Positions 1 through 8,583 are shown, numbered from the stretch's first letter. The stretch is DNA of 64,000 bases from Oceanobacillus halophilus (GCF_003628505.1 NZ_RBZP01000014.1:1-64000), one strand, 5' to 3'. Made by a program: numbers and translations. The notes: generated by a model not told the origin, from the letters alone.

Positions 1-100
1 AGCTCCCCGCGGAAAGCGGAGTGTATTTCCGTAGCGGTGTTAACGAATCGCTCCATTAGTTATTTATTCTTAATTAAATATATTCGGAGTTTCTATCAAC
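1..100. repeat. Dispersed palindromic repeat, partial copy 1
   Basis: This is the right-hand part of the dispersed repeat family, cut by the window edge. It has the CCGCGGAAAGCG and GTGTATTTCC boxes (subtype B arm) and ends with the inverted terminal sequence TTTCTATCAAC. It lies just upstream of the serine protease gene. Confidence 0.85.
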
Positions 101-171
101 TGCGAAATTTAAAGGCAATAACATAGGAAAAAAGAGTTTAATTATAATCTATGTACTGCGTGAGGTGACGC

Positions 172-990
172 ATGGATAATAAAGATAATAACCATAAACC
201 TGATATCATAGATGAAGATTTATATGAGGAGTTTGATGACGAGGAATTATATGAACTCGTACAGGAAGAGCGAAAAAAGGCATTAGAAAAAGCTAAAAAC
301 AGAAAAAACACTTCAACCAAACGTCCATTTCCAAAGTGGGCCTTTTGGTTAATAGCCATCGCAATGTTTATTAATGTGTTTGCTTTAATCCCACAAACTT
401 ATTCTATACCCGCTATAGAATTTCTAAAAACATCAGCTAACTTAATGATGAATGAAGACATTCAATCCTATAAGAAAGCAGTGGTTGTGGTAGAATCAGA
501 GGATAACAAGGGAACTGGTTTTGCCATTTCCAGCAACGGAACCATACTAACGAATTACCACGTTATTGAAGATAAAAATCATTTAGCAGTAGCCTTTCCT
601 GATGATGGTTTGTTTGAAGCTGAAATAATCGAAGAACATCCATCTATAGACTTAGCTGTATTAAAAGTAGAAGGGGAGGACCTACCTTACCTTGAGTTAG
701 CGCATAATGCTGAAATCTCACCAAATGAAGCAATCAAGTTTATTGGTAATCCATTAAGGTTCAATGGAATTGCTAATGAAGGAAATATTATAGGTTATAC
801 ACAACTCGATGATTGGGATGAACAAGTAGTCATGCTAGAAGCACCTGTGTATCGAGGGAATAGCGGTAGTCCAATTATAAACAGTAATGGAGAAGTTATA
901 GGAGTTATATTTGCTACACTAAATTCTGATATGTATGGAAAAGTAGGATTATTTGTCCCCATAGATTTATTCTATAAATATCAAACATAG
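172..990 (+). CDS. Membrane-anchored trypsin-like serine protease
   Basis: Probable HtrA/DegP-type serine protease acting outside the cell membrane. The first 50 residues are very acidic then basic and should be cytoplasmic. One membrane segment follows at about 56-74, and then a trypsin-like domain with GTGFAIS, the His of NYHVI (H130), the Asp of SIDLAVLK (D160) and the Ser of GNSGSP (S231). At 272 aa the protein ends right after the protease fold, so the PDZ domain of typical HtrA proteins is absent. The start follows GAGGTG. A hairpin terminator closes the gene, so it is probably monocistronic. The catalytic triad is intact; the substrate is unknown. Envelope-stress proteolysis is inferred from the family. 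Confidence 0.88.
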   Translation: MDNKDNNHKPDIIDEDLYEEFDDEELYELVQEERKKALEKAKNRKNTSTKRPFPKWAFWLIAIAMFINVFALIPQTYSIPAIEFLKTSANLMMNEDIQSYKKAVVVVESEDNKGTGFAISSNGTILTNYHVIEDKNHLAVAFPDDGLFEAEIIEEHPSIDLAVLKVEGEDLPYLELAHNAEISPNEAIKFIGNPLRFNGIANEGNIIGYTQLDDWDEQVVMLEAPVYRGNSGSPIINSNGEVIGVIFATLNSDMYGKVGLFVPIDLFYKYQT

Positions 991-1007
991 TAAAGATAAA
1001 ATCTTTG

Positions 1008-1040
1008 AAAAATGTCTCTAGCCTTAGCTAGGGACATTTT
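1008..1040 (+). terminator. Terminator after the serine protease gene
   Basis: AATGTCTCTAGC and GCTAGGGACATT form a stem with a four-base loop, followed by TTTT. The rest of 1041-1255 shows nothing I can identify. Confidence 0.75.
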
Positions 1041-1255
1041 AAATGAAAGTAGGTCAATATTACTACAAAATGTGTTGTCAGTAATTGATATTTAAACAAA
1101 TTGTAATGACTTTGAGATAGCAACATAAGTCACGTTAAGTTACGATAGATAGTGTCCAATAAAATAGAAATTTGTCGAAGTAAAATGAAAAAGATGGTGA
1201 GATCATCATGTTAATTATAAACTTATTTAATGAAAAGAATAATATCATACAAACT

Positions 1256-1284
1256 ACACCCAAAAAGGTATGTCATATAACGAA
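1256..1284 (+). promoter_or_regulatory. Candidate SigI-type promoter of sigI-rsgI
   Basis: ACACCCAAAA at 1256-1265 and CGAA at 1281-1284 resemble the ACCC-rich -35 and CGAA -10 elements described for SigI autoregulated promoters. Initiation near 1290 would give a short leader ending at the AGGGGGAG site and the TTG start at 1312. It would also leave the ATG at 1270 outside the message. Match by eye only. Confidence 0.4.
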
Positions 1285-1311
1285 AAATATAAGACCAGGG
1301 GGAGATTCTGT

Positions 1312-2043
1312 TTGATAATGAGTAAGACCTTAGAGGAAAAACCCCTTGAACAAATGGTTATATCTGCTCAAAACGGAGATACTGCTGTACAAAACTACTT
1401 ACTTAAAAGTTACCAGCCATTTATTGCTAAATGCGTCTCAGAAGTCTGTAAACGTTACATCAACCCGAAAATGGATGATGAATTCAGTGTTGGATTATCT
1501 GCATTTAATGAAGCACTCTTTTCATATTCACCGGAAAGAGGAAATGCCTTCTTACCATTTGCTAAACTTGTTATAAAAAGAAAAGTAATTGATTATATCC
1601 GCGCCAATCAAAAAGCAATAAAGGCTGTATCATTGGATGAAAGTTATGATGAAGTTCAAATGGAAAATCCAATTGAAATCCATGTAGCAAGAGAGAAATA
1701 TCAAGAAAAGCAGAATAATTCCCTGCTTAGAGATGAGATATTGGAGTTTAAAGAAAAACTGAAAGAGTATAAGTTGTCATTGTATGAACTGACTGAGATT
1801 TCTCCTAAACATAGAGATGCGAGAGAATCTGCTATTCATACAGCAAGAGTACTATATGAAGATGAAGTCTTACGTGAGTATGTTTATCAGAAAAAGAAAC
1901 TTCCTATAAAGAATCTTAATAAAAAAGTAGATGTCAGCAAAAAAACGTTAGAGCGAAATCGTAAATTTATTTTAGCAATCTTTATCGTTTTAAGTGAAGA
2001 TTTTATCTATCTAAAGGACTATCTTAAGGGTGTGGGTCAGTGA
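1312..2043 (+). CDS. sigI: RNA polymerase sigma factor SigI
   Basis: Alternative sigma factor of the SigI family, which directs heat and cell-wall-related genes in Bacillus. The sigma-70 region 2 includes the stretch around FSVGLSAFNEALFSYSPERGNAF and KRKVIDYIRANQ, followed by the conserved SLDE. The C-terminal part carries the SigI-specific helix-turn-helix around KKVDVSKKTLERNRKFI. I chose TTG at 1312 because AGGGGGAG lies seven bases upstream; ATG at 1318 is an alternative, and an in-frame ATG at 1270 has no good ribosome site. This gives 243 aa, near the 251 aa of B. subtilis SigI. The stop overlaps the rsgI start (GTGA), so translation is coupled to its anti-sigma factor. Confidence 0.92.
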   Translation: MIMSKTLEEKPLEQMVISAQNGDTAVQNYLLKSYQPFIAKCVSEVCKRYINPKMDDEFSVGLSAFNEALFSYSPERGNAFLPFAKLVIKRKVIDYIRANQKAIKAVSLDESYDEVQMENPIEIHVAREKYQEKQNNSLLRDEILEFKEKLKEYKLSLYELTEISPKHRDARESAIHTARVLYEDEVLREYVYQKKKLPIKNLNKKVDVSKKTLERNRKFILAIFIVLSEDFIYLKDYLKGVGQ

Positions 2044-3263
2044 AAAAAAGAGGAATTATACTTGAGCAACATCGAAATTACACCATCCTTTTGACAAAAG
2101 ACGGTGCTTTTGAAAAGGGAAAAGTAATAACAGGTAGCGGTCAGATTGGTGATGAAGTTTTTTTTGAGCCATTTGGCACCAAGAAGAAATCGTTTGTTTT
2201 TGCCCAGGGAAATCGGAAACATGTATCTGCCCTTTTTCTAAGTGCAGCGTGTTTCCTATTGTTGTTAATTCTTCCGGTTTACTTTATTACAGGTGCTAAT
2301 AAAACTTATGCTTATGTTTCTGTAGATATCAATCCAAGTATCGAATTAGAAATAAATAAAGATTATCAAGTTCGCAGTATTCGGCCAATTAATACAGATG
2401 CCTCAACAGTTGTTGATCAATTAGAGGATTATCAAAACAGAAAAATTGAGACAGTAATTCAAATGATTATGGATAAAAGTGAAGAAAATGGACTTATTAA
2501 TGAACATAAGAGTATGCTGGTTGGAGTAAGCTTTCTTGGTGATACTGATTCAGATGAGGAAATTTTATATTTGTTGGAAGATCACTTGGAATTAAGTGAG
2601 CCTGACTGGGAAATAGCAGCATTTGATATACCGAAAAATATTCGAAACCAGGCTAAAGAACAGCAACTTTCCATGAATGAAGTCATTGCGACGACTTTTT
2701 TGGAAGATTCGAATCTTTCTGCAGATGATTCAAATAATAGTAATTTAGACGAACATGAAATTGAAATTATTGATTCTTTTTATAATACGGAAGAAGTGGA
2801 AGTTGAAGAGGAAAGTGAAATTAAAAAAGAAGAATCAGATGCAGAGGAAATAGAAGAAACGGAAGAGATTAAACAGACCACCGATGAACGCAACGAAGAA
2901 AATCAAGAACAATTAGCTGAGCAGAAGGATAAAAAAGAAAATGCACCTGTTATCATAAGCAAAGATAAAAAAGACAAAGCAGCAAAAGAAAAACAAACGA
3001 ATTCATCTAGAAAAGACGAAAATCATCCAAGCAATTTAAAAAGTAAAAATGGTGAAATAAATTCAAATGGCAGAAATGTTATAAAAGGAAATAATGGTTC
3101 AACTAAATCCCAAACAAACCATGCAAAGGAACAGAAAAAACAAAAAAATAATGGTAAACATAAAGGAAAGAATGAAAATCACAAAGTAAAGAATGGAAAT
3201 CCCGAAGCTAATAATCCAAGCAGAAATAACAAAGGTAAAGGTAACCAGAAAGACATTGAGTAA
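2040..3263 (+). CDS. rsgI: Anti-sigma-I factor RsgI
   Basis: Single-pass membrane anti-sigma factor that holds SigI inactive. The N-terminal cytoplasmic RsgI domain covers about residues 1-50 (KKRGIILEQHRNYTILLTK and following). A membrane segment lies at about 62-83, and then the conserved extracellular block with YVSVDINPSIELEIN. From about residue 240 the protein is low-complexity: first Glu-rich, then a Lys/Asn-rich tail that is strongly basic. That tail replaces the carbohydrate-binding modules found on clostridial RsgI proteins. The GTG start overlaps the sigI stop. A strong terminator follows. The 407-aa length is close to the roughly 380 aa of B. subtilis RsgI. Confidence 0.92.
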   Translation: MKKRGIILEQHRNYTILLTKDGAFEKGKVITGSGQIGDEVFFEPFGTKKKSFVFAQGNRKHVSALFLSAACFLLLLILPVYFITGANKTYAYVSVDINPSIELEINKDYQVRSIRPINTDASTVVDQLEDYQNRKIETVIQMIMDKSEENGLINEHKSMLVGVSFLGDTDSDEEILYLLEDHLELSEPDWEIAAFDIPKNIRNQAKEQQLSMNEVIATTFLEDSNLSADDSNNSNLDEHEIEIIDSFYNTEEVEVEEESEIKKEESDAEEIEETEEIKQTTDERNEENQEQLAEQKDKKENAPVIISKDKKDKAAKEKQTNSSRKDENHPSNLKSKNGEINSNGRNVIKGNNGSTKSQTNHAKEQKKQKNNGKHKGKNENHKVKNGNPEANNPSRNNKGKGNQKDIE

Positions 3264-3303
3264 AAATGGAAAAGCAGCTTAAAGCTTGCTTTTCCATTTT
3301 TTT
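3264..3303. terminator. Bidirectional terminator between rsgI and the YhdB-like gene
   Basis: AATGGAAAAGCA and TGCTTTTCCATT flank a short loop, with A-runs on the left and T-runs on the right. It can serve rsgI on the + strand and the convergent gene on the - strand. Confidence 0.85.
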
Positions 3304-3309
3304 ATCTTT

Positions 3310-3540
3310 TTAAACTTTCATGGTGACAGCAGGGGTTTGCTTCATAGCGTGATCTATATAATAGAGAAGATTATCATGGGATTCCATGATTTGCCTTTGA
3401 TCAAGTGAATAGTTATAGGAATGTAAAAAATGTTGGATTTTTTTAGAAAGTAAATCATCGTTGGTTCGAACCATTAGAACTAATAAGTCATCCCATTGTC
3501 CCCATAGCGTGTAGTATAGAGCTTTGTCGTAATCTAAAAT
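3310..3540 (-). CDS. yhdB: YhdB-like protein with non-standard ATT start
   Basis: A 76-residue frame that fits the small YhdB-like family of Bacillaceae, function unknown. It contains DYDKALYYTLWGQWDDLLVL, MVRTNDDLLSKKIQHFLHSY and a short acidic-aromatic C-terminus. A strong AAGGAGGGG site lies six bases before an ATT codon (3540-3538) that opens the frame. No ATG, GTG or TTG is available in frame at that point. The ATG at 3545 is out of frame and stops after three codons. Either the gene really begins with AUU, as infC does in some bacteria, or one base is missing near the start. Codon use and protein sequence look intact after the start. The next gene, on the other strand, is a YhcN-type lipoprotein. 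Confidence 0.68.
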   Translation of the reverse strand: MLDYDKALYYTLWGQWDDLLVLMVRTNDDLLSKKIQHFLHSYNYSLDQRQIMESHDNLLYYIDHAMKQTPAVTMKV

Positions 3541-3648
3541 ATCATTCCCCTCCTTAAATTAAAGGGTCATTAAATAGTGTCCCCGTTTTTACTATTACAT
3601 GTGCAAAACTTTTTTGGTGTGAATGCCATAAAAAGGCTAATGGACTTT

Positions 3649-3679
3649 AGCATAATGTTATTTTACGCGAAACATACTA
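3649..3679 (+). promoter_or_regulatory. Candidate SigG-type forespore promoter
   Basis: AGCATA at 3649-3654 and CATACTA at 3673-3679, 18 bases apart, resemble the SigG pattern (TGnATA, then CATnnTA). The site is 34 bases upstream of the lipoprotein start, which fits a YhcN/YlaJ-type spore protein. Confidence 0.55.
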
Positions 3680-3712
3680 TGTCTAGATCCATAAATAAAA
3701 GGAGGAGATTAG

Positions 3713-4405
3713 TTGAAGAAAAAGTTGATTGCCGGAGCTATTGTTGTTTCTTTAGCTTTAGGTGGTTGTCAAGCTGCTGAAGAAGGTGCAAGTCCAAACG
3801 GTGCTGGCAACTTGGATCATGCTAGGTATGGTACCGATACTGGTGACGGGATGACAAACGTACGAAATTATAGGATGCAACGTGATGCAGACGATTTTCA
3901 AAATCGCGATGCACGAAATATAAACCATCGAACCAATGACAGAAATATGAACAATAATGCACAAAACAACAATTACACGAATCTAAACCAAAACCGTGTG
4001 AATGACAATGATAACGAAAATCGATATGAAATCGCAAGTGAAGCTGCAGACAAAATCTCAGATAAAGTTAAGGAAATAGATAACGTATATGTCGTAACTA
4101 CGGATAACAATGCTTATGTTGCAGCCGAGCTTGATACAGATAAAAAAGATCGAAACCGTAATAAAAATCAAAATGATAATCAAAACAGGTTTGATGATGA
4201 GTTATCGGATAAAGTAAAAGAAGAAATATCTGACATTGTCAAGTCTGTGGATAAGGATATTGATAATGTGTACGTTTCCACCAATCCAGATTTCTTTGAT
4301 CTAACCAATAACTATGTAGAAGATGTTGACCGTGGCGAGCCAATTGAAGGGTTTTTTGATCAATTTGGTAATATGATCGAGCGATTATTCCCTCAGAATA
4401 AATAA
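3713..4405 (+). CDS. yhcN: YhcN/YlaJ-family sporulation lipoprotein
   Basis: Spore-associated lipoprotein of the YhcN/YlaJ family. It has an N-terminal lipoprotein signal with lipobox LGGC (Cys at about 19), then an Asn/Asp-rich linker to about residue 95. Two related segments follow, each with a (E/L)..DK(I/V)..VK pattern and DNVYV strand, at about 105-140 and 165-190. The C-terminus ends with a segment containing GFFDQFGNMIERLFP. It starts with TTG behind AGGAGGAG. The SigG-like promoter just upstream suggests expression in the forespore. Family members affect spore germination or the spore inner membrane; the exact role here is inferred. Confidence 0.85.
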   Translation: MKKKLIAGAIVVSLALGGCQAAEEGASPNGAGNLDHARYGTDTGDGMTNVRNYRMQRDADDFQNRDARNINHRTNDRNMNNNAQNNNYTNLNQNRVNDNDNENRYEIASEAADKISDKVKEIDNVYVVTTDNNAYVAAELDTDKKDRNRNKNQNDNQNRFDDELSDKVKEEISDIVKSVDKDIDNVYVSTNPDFFDLTNNYVEDVDRGEPIEGFFDQFGNMIERLFPQNK

Positions 4406-4417
4406 AAGTTAACAATG

Positions 4418-4456
4418 GAGTGTCTCATGGCTAAGGTGATGAGGCACTCATTTTCT
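4418..4456 (+). terminator. Terminator after the YhcN-type gene
   Basis: GAGTGTCTCAT pairs with ATGAGGCACTC (one G-U pair) and is followed by ATTTTCT. It overlaps an in-frame upstream ATG at 4415, which argues against that ATG as start of the next gene. Confidence 0.75.
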
Positions 4457-4525
4457 GTTCTTTTTGGTTTGATTGATAATTGTGCTAAAATAATGAAGAA
4501 AAGCAAGATATTGGAGGAAAATTTG

Positions 4526-5893
4526 ATGAGTAAAAAAGCATTAGCATTTTTAAAAGAAAATAGAGAAACGTTACTATCCAGACTAAATCATTTTTTATCT
4601 ATTCCAAGTGTAAGTACAGATAGTGCTCATAAAAACGACGTACATGCAGCTGCTGATTTTATTGTTACATATTTAGAAGAAATTCAATTTGAAAAGGTAC
4701 AAAAAATGGAAACAGCTGGTCATCCACTCGTATACGCTGAATATAATGGTGCTGGTCCTGATGCACCTACAGCGCTATTTTATGGACATTATGATGTACA
4801 GCCAATTGATCCGATTGATGAATGGAAAAGTGACCCATTTAAACCCGAAGTAAGAGATGGAAGAATTTTTGCCCGTGGCTCCAGTGATGATAAAGGGCAA
4901 GTATTTATGCATTTAGCTGTATTTGAAGCCTATCTAAAGACAGAAGGCAAGCTTCCTATCAATATAAAGGTATGCATTGAAGGGGAAGAAGAAATTGGAA
5001 GTGAGAACCTTTATGAGGTGTTACATAAGAGGAAAGAACAGTTTAAAGCTGACTTTGCTGTGATTTCAGATTCAGGTATGATAGCCAAAAATCAGCCAAC
5101 GATTCTTTATGGCTTAAAAGGATTTACTGGTATTGAAATAACCGTAGATGGCCCAGACCATGATTTACATTCGGGAATGTATGGTGGAGCGGTCAGAAAT
5201 CCGATCATGGCATTAAATCATATTTTAGCATCCATGAAAGATTTAGATGAAGTTATTACAGTGGAAGGATTTTATGATGATGTGGAGCCGCTAACTGATG
5301 AAGAAAGGAATATAATAGCTAACGTTCCTTCTGAAGACTTTGAGGAATCTACTGGAATCCCTAATACCGTATCTGAAAAAGGATATACTGCTCAGGAGCA
5401 TACCATGGGTCGTCCAACATTTGAAATTAATGGAATCTATGGAGGGTATCAAGGAGAGGGGACAAAAACGATTATTCCATCTTCTGCAACAGCAAAAATT
5501 ACCTGTCGCTTAGTTCCTGGACAAGACCCAGAAAAAATCCAACAGTTACTTGAAAATCATGTAAAAAAAGTAGCTCCCTCTGGTGTAAATGTTCAAGTGA
5601 AGAAGGAAAAGTTATCAGCCAAAGCCTATAAAGTCGAACCAAACCATCCACTTATAAAAAAAGCAGCAGAGAGCTATACAAAAGCATTTGGTAAAGACAC
5701 GGTCTATATTCGTATGGGTGGTTCCATTCCAGTAGTTGAATGGATTGAAGCAATTTATCAAATTCCTATTGTTTTATTAGGGTTTGGGACACCAGAAGAT
5801 CGATTGCACTCACCGAACGAAAGTTTTCCGTTAGACAGTTTTGATAAAGGAATGGAAACCCTTGTATATTACTGGAATAAAGTTAAGGAATAA
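4526..5893 (+). CDS. M20-family metallopeptidase (dipeptidase)
   Basis: Cytoplasmic zinc dipeptidase of peptidase family M20. Metal and catalytic motifs are present in order: FYGHYDVQP (H88, D90), ARGSSDDKGQ (bridging Asp about 121), IEGEEEIGSE (catalytic Glu and zinc Glu, about 154-156), SDSGM (about 180), and the C-terminal LHSPNESF His. The dimerisation domain lies between about 205 and 320. I chose the ATG at 4526, eight residues before FLKENRE, because GGAGGA is nine bases upstream. The frame runs open further upstream, but that part crosses the preceding terminator. An SDR gene follows after 16 bases in the same direction. The exact dipeptide substrate cannot be told. Confidence 0.9.
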   Translation: MSKKALAFLKENRETLLSRLNHFLSIPSVSTDSAHKNDVHAAADFIVTYLEEIQFEKVQKMETAGHPLVYAEYNGAGPDAPTALFYGHYDVQPIDPIDEWKSDPFKPEVRDGRIFARGSSDDKGQVFMHLAVFEAYLKTEGKLPINIKVCIEGEEEIGSENLYEVLHKRKEQFKADFAVISDSGMIAKNQPTILYGLKGFTGIEITVDGPDHDLHSGMYGGAVRNPIMALNHILASMKDLDEVITVEGFYDDVEPLTDEERNIIANVPSEDFEESTGIPNTVSEKGYTAQEHTMGRPTFEINGIYGGYQGEGTKTIIPSSATAKITCRLVPGQDPEKIQQLLENHVKKVAPSGVNVQVKKEKLSAKAYKVEPNHPLIKKAAESYTKAFGKDTVYIRMGGSIPVVEWIEAIYQIPIVLLGFGTPEDRLHSPNESFPLDSFDKGMETLVYYWNKVKE

Positions 5894-5909
5894 AAGGAGA
5901 AATGAATAG

Positions 5910-6668
5910 ATGAAGAAATTTGCCATTATTACTGGTGTATCACGGGGCCTTGGAGAAGGGATAGCTAAATTACTGTTGGAATCTGGAGTTAATGTTATTG
6001 GGGTATCCAGAAGTAAAAATCTAGTGGTGCCTGATATTGCTAAAGAGAATAATCTTGTGTACCAGCATTATAGTTGTGACTTAGGTGATGCTGATCAAGT
6101 AGAAACAATATTTAATGAAATAAAAAATCATGTTTTTACGAAAGAGACATCTGAGGTTTTTCTTATTAATAATGCAGCTACTGTTGAACCAATGGACCAG
6201 GCAATGAACCTAAAAACAAGAGATATACTTCAACATGTTCAAGTTAATACTGTAGCACCTATGATACTTACCAATTTATTTTTAAAAGAAGCTCACCAGC
6301 ATGAAATCCCCGGAATTGCCGTTATTGTTACCTCTGGTGCTGCGGACCGTCCGATTTATGGTTGGAGTACCTACTGCGCTACCAAAGCAAGTATGAATAT
6401 GTATACACAATCAGTAGCTTTGGAGCAGGATGAATTAGCTACAGGTAATAAAATAATTGCTTTTAATCCTGGGGTGATGGATACGGAAATGCAAGAAACC
6501 ATCCGTTCAAGATCCAAAGAGGAATTCTCTGATGTAGAGCGCTATCAAAAATTAAAAGAAGAGAATAAGTTAAATAGTCCCATTGATGTTGCAGGAGTGT
6601 TGATTGATATTATTAATGATGAAGACGTGGTGAACGGAAAAATCTATAATGTGAAAAATTATCTTTGA
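5910..6668 (+). CDS. Short-chain dehydrogenase, YueD/benzil reductase type
   Basis: NAD(P)H-dependent short-chain reductase. The Rossmann cofactor motif TGVSRGLG is at residues 8-15, NNAA at 87-90, the catalytic Ser of VTSGAA at about 142, and YxxxK as YCATK (Y155, K159). The overall pattern, including the short C-terminal LDIINDEDVVNGKIYNVKNYL-like end, fits the (S)-benzoin-forming benzil reductase group (B. subtilis YueD) and sepiapterin reductase relatives. The gene follows the dipeptidase by 16 bases with its own GGAGAA site, so the two are probably co-transcribed. The natural substrate is unknown. Confidence 0.85.
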   Translation: MKKFAIITGVSRGLGEGIAKLLLESGVNVIGVSRSKNLVVPDIAKENNLVYQHYSCDLGDADQVETIFNEIKNHVFTKETSEVFLINNAATVEPMDQAMNLKTRDILQHVQVNTVAPMILTNLFLKEAHQHEIPGIAVIVTSGAADRPIYGWSTYCATKASMNMYTQSVALEQDELATGNKIIAFNPGVMDTEMQETIRSRSKEEFSDVERYQKLKEENKLNSPIDVAGVLIDIINDEDVVNGKIYNVKNYL

Positions 6669-6781
6669 TTTATTTTTAGCACGCTTCCAGCATATCTTTT
6701 AAAAACTAGGCGATACGCCCGCTCCATTTCAAGTCTTCTTGAATATAGTAAATTAGCCTTGAAAATAAGGAGGGGAAAGTT

Positions 6782-6901
6782 ATGGGTAAAGAAGGTAGAG
6801 GAGGTTACGGCTCAGGCTTCGCGCTTTTAGTCGTGCTATTTATTTTACTAATAATCATTGGAACCGCATATACTGGCGGTTACGGTGGAGGATATTATTA
6901 A
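6782..6901 (+). CDS. YjcZ-family sporulation peptide
   Basis: A 39-residue protein starting [20 protein letters not shown] and ending in a Gly/Tyr-rich tail (GGYGGGYY). The central hydrophobic helix between Gly/Tyr-rich ends is the hallmark of YjcZ/SscA-type small spore proteins. The start follows AAGGAGGGG and the gene is closed by a strong terminator. Family members are made during sporulation; SscA assists coat assembly in B. subtilis. The role here is inferred from the family only. Confidence 0.85.
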   Translation: MGKEGRGGYGSGFALLVVLFILLIIIGTAYTGGYGGGYY

Positions 6902-6907
6902 AAAGGA

Positions 6908-6938
6908 ATGCAGTGGGAAAATTCCACTGCATTTTTTT
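6908..6938 (+). terminator. Terminator after the YjcZ-like gene
   Basis: ATGCAGTGGGAA and TTCCACTGCAT form a stem followed by TTTTTTT. On the other strand it could also stop the convergent ABC permease transcript. Confidence 0.85.
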
Positions 6939-8583
6939 AATAGTGTAAATGATATTTCTTTTTGATTTTATGCGTTAATAATTTTTGGATAATGGTAATA
7001 CCTGAAGTTAAACAAAGGAATAATATTCCCGCAATTTGAAGTGAACCTTGGAAATATTGGATATTCCACAGGATTAATACAATAATACCAAAAATCCCTG
7101 CCGTAAATAATAATGCTACGAGTCCAATAAACCTCATCTTAAATAGTTCCTGTTCATCTGTCCAATTAAGCTTTGGATTTAAAAAGTCCAAATAGGTACC
7201 CATACTACTTGTATATATGCTCCCTAATAAAGTGAGAAAAAGCCAAATAGCAAGTATTTCTCCTGGGACATGGAGAAAGAAAAGCATAATCGTTAATAAA
7301 AGTCCGATAGTTAGTAGGTCAATAAGACTGGCTACCCCTATTTTACTCAAAACTATTTGTTTTGGCTTAATTGGTAAGAATAAATTAGTATACCAGTTCT
7401 TACCCTCTCGTGATATAGAGGTGTAAGAGGTTGGATTAGCACCTAATATAAATATAGAGACCATAAACAAGGTAAGAATCATACTTTTTTCAGAAAAGGC
7501 TTCTGAGAAATTTGCCAAGGAATTATTTCCAAAATCAAGCATAAGGATTATCACGAGAAAAAATGGACCAAATAAACTTTGTACGATGCATTGCATTAGG
7601 AATGTTGGTGTACGTATTATTGTCTTTAATTCTTTTTTTATATAACTAATCCAAACGGAATTGTTGTGTAAGCTCTTATTAATTTTCTTTTCTGAGAAGG
7701 ATTTTTTATTTCCTGTATTGACTCCAAGAACCCCTTTTAAATATAACAATTGACCGAGCCATAGAAATAGGACAAACCCTAGTATACATAATGTGATAAC
7801 GCCCAATAAAGAAAGAACTCCTACACCTGTTGCAATTCCAATAAGCACTTTTGTACTAAGGTAAGCGGGTGGATAGAATCCGGTTAGCATTTGTAATAGT
7901 CCATCCTGTTCCTGCAAAAACATTACCATGTTTTCAATAAAGGCATCATCATTTGTATTAATACGTACGAGAACATTTATGCCAATAATGAACACTAAAG
8001 TAGCAATTCCGGCAATAACTTTTGAGCGATCTTTGTTTTTGGCAACATTGACAAATCTCATGACGAACATAATCAGAATTGCCGCCAGTGAAAATGGCAC
8101 AATAGGCGTAAGAAGTAAAAGGATTATACCAACAATAAAATACAAGATAGAAGCGCCACTTATCGTTCCGTAGAAAAAATAAAACGGTAAGTACAAAGCA
8201 CTTGCTGTTATATATAAATAAATAAAGGGATTAATGGCTTTACTTATTAATAACTGATATGGCTCAAACGGAAAAGGAATAAAAGATTCTATGTCCTCAG
8301 AAAAATAGAATGTCGTTAGTATGGTTAACATGCTAATAAAGAATAAAAGAAAATGTAATGTTAAGAATAACAATCCCAGAATCACTGATTCCTGGCCAAT
8401 TGGTTCAAACGCTTGATATAAACTTTGTACTAGGCCTCGCATAATATCGATGTATACAAATAAAATAGGTAACAAGATGATAAACGAAAAAATATACATG
8501 AATGTTTGTGAAGCTTTTCTGTCAGGATTTCGATATTGCATTTTTAACATGGTTTTGGCAAGTAGAAACGTTTTATGCATCAT
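6937..8583 (-). CDS. ABC exporter permease subunit
   Basis: Large membrane subunit of an ABC-2-type exporter, 548 aa with about 12 predicted membrane segments arranged as two halves, separated by a basic cytoplasmic stretch (NTGNKKSFSEKKINKS, about 290-305). A long hydrophilic N-terminus with NPDRKAS precedes the first helix. It overlaps its ATPase gene by 11 bp, so the two subunits are translationally coupled. The size and ATPase partner recall the YthPQ pair of B. subtilis, but I cannot confirm the orthology. The transported compound is unknown. Confidence 0.8.
   Translation of the reverse strand: MMHKTFLLAKTMLKMQYRNPDRKASQTFMYIFSFIILLPILFVYIDIMRGLVQSLYQAFEPIGQESVILGLLFLTLHFLLFFISMLTILTTFYFSEDIESFIPFPFEPYQLLISKAINPFIYLYITASALYLPFYFFYGTISGASILYFIVGIILLLLTPIVPFSLAAILIMFVMRFVNVAKNKDRSKVIAGIATLVFIIGINVLVRINTNDDAFIENMVMFLQEQDGLLQMLTGFYPPAYLSTKVLIGIATGVGVLSLLGVITLCILGFVLFLWLGQLLYLKGVLGVNTGNKKSFSEKKINKSLHNNSVWISYIKKELKTIIRTPTFLMQCIVQSLFGPFFLVIILMLDFGNNSLANFSEAFSEKSMILTLFMVSIFILGANPTSYTSISREGKNWYTNLFLPIKPKQIVLSKIGVASLIDLLTIGLLLTIMLFFLHVPGEILAIWLFLTLLGSIYTSSMGTYLDFLNPKLNWTDEQELFKMRFIGLVALLFTAGIFGIIVLILWNIQYFQGSLQIAGILFLCLTSGITIIQKLLTHKIKKKYHLHY

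Noticed and set aside
1270-1311. ATG 1270 as start of sigI
   Set aside because: Ribosome site poorly spaced, and the likely promoter overlaps it. TTG 1312 behind AGGGGGAG fits better.
4415-4525. N-terminal extension of the M20 dipeptidase starting at ATG 4415
   Set aside because: It overlaps a transcription terminator, lacks a good ribosome site, and adds 37 residues not typical of the family. ATG 4526 has GGAGGA at the right distance.
7217-8173. Plus-strand open frames at 7217-7426 and 7928-8173
   Set aside because: They are antisense to the ABC permease gene, whose frame, membrane helices and coupling with its ATPase are clear.
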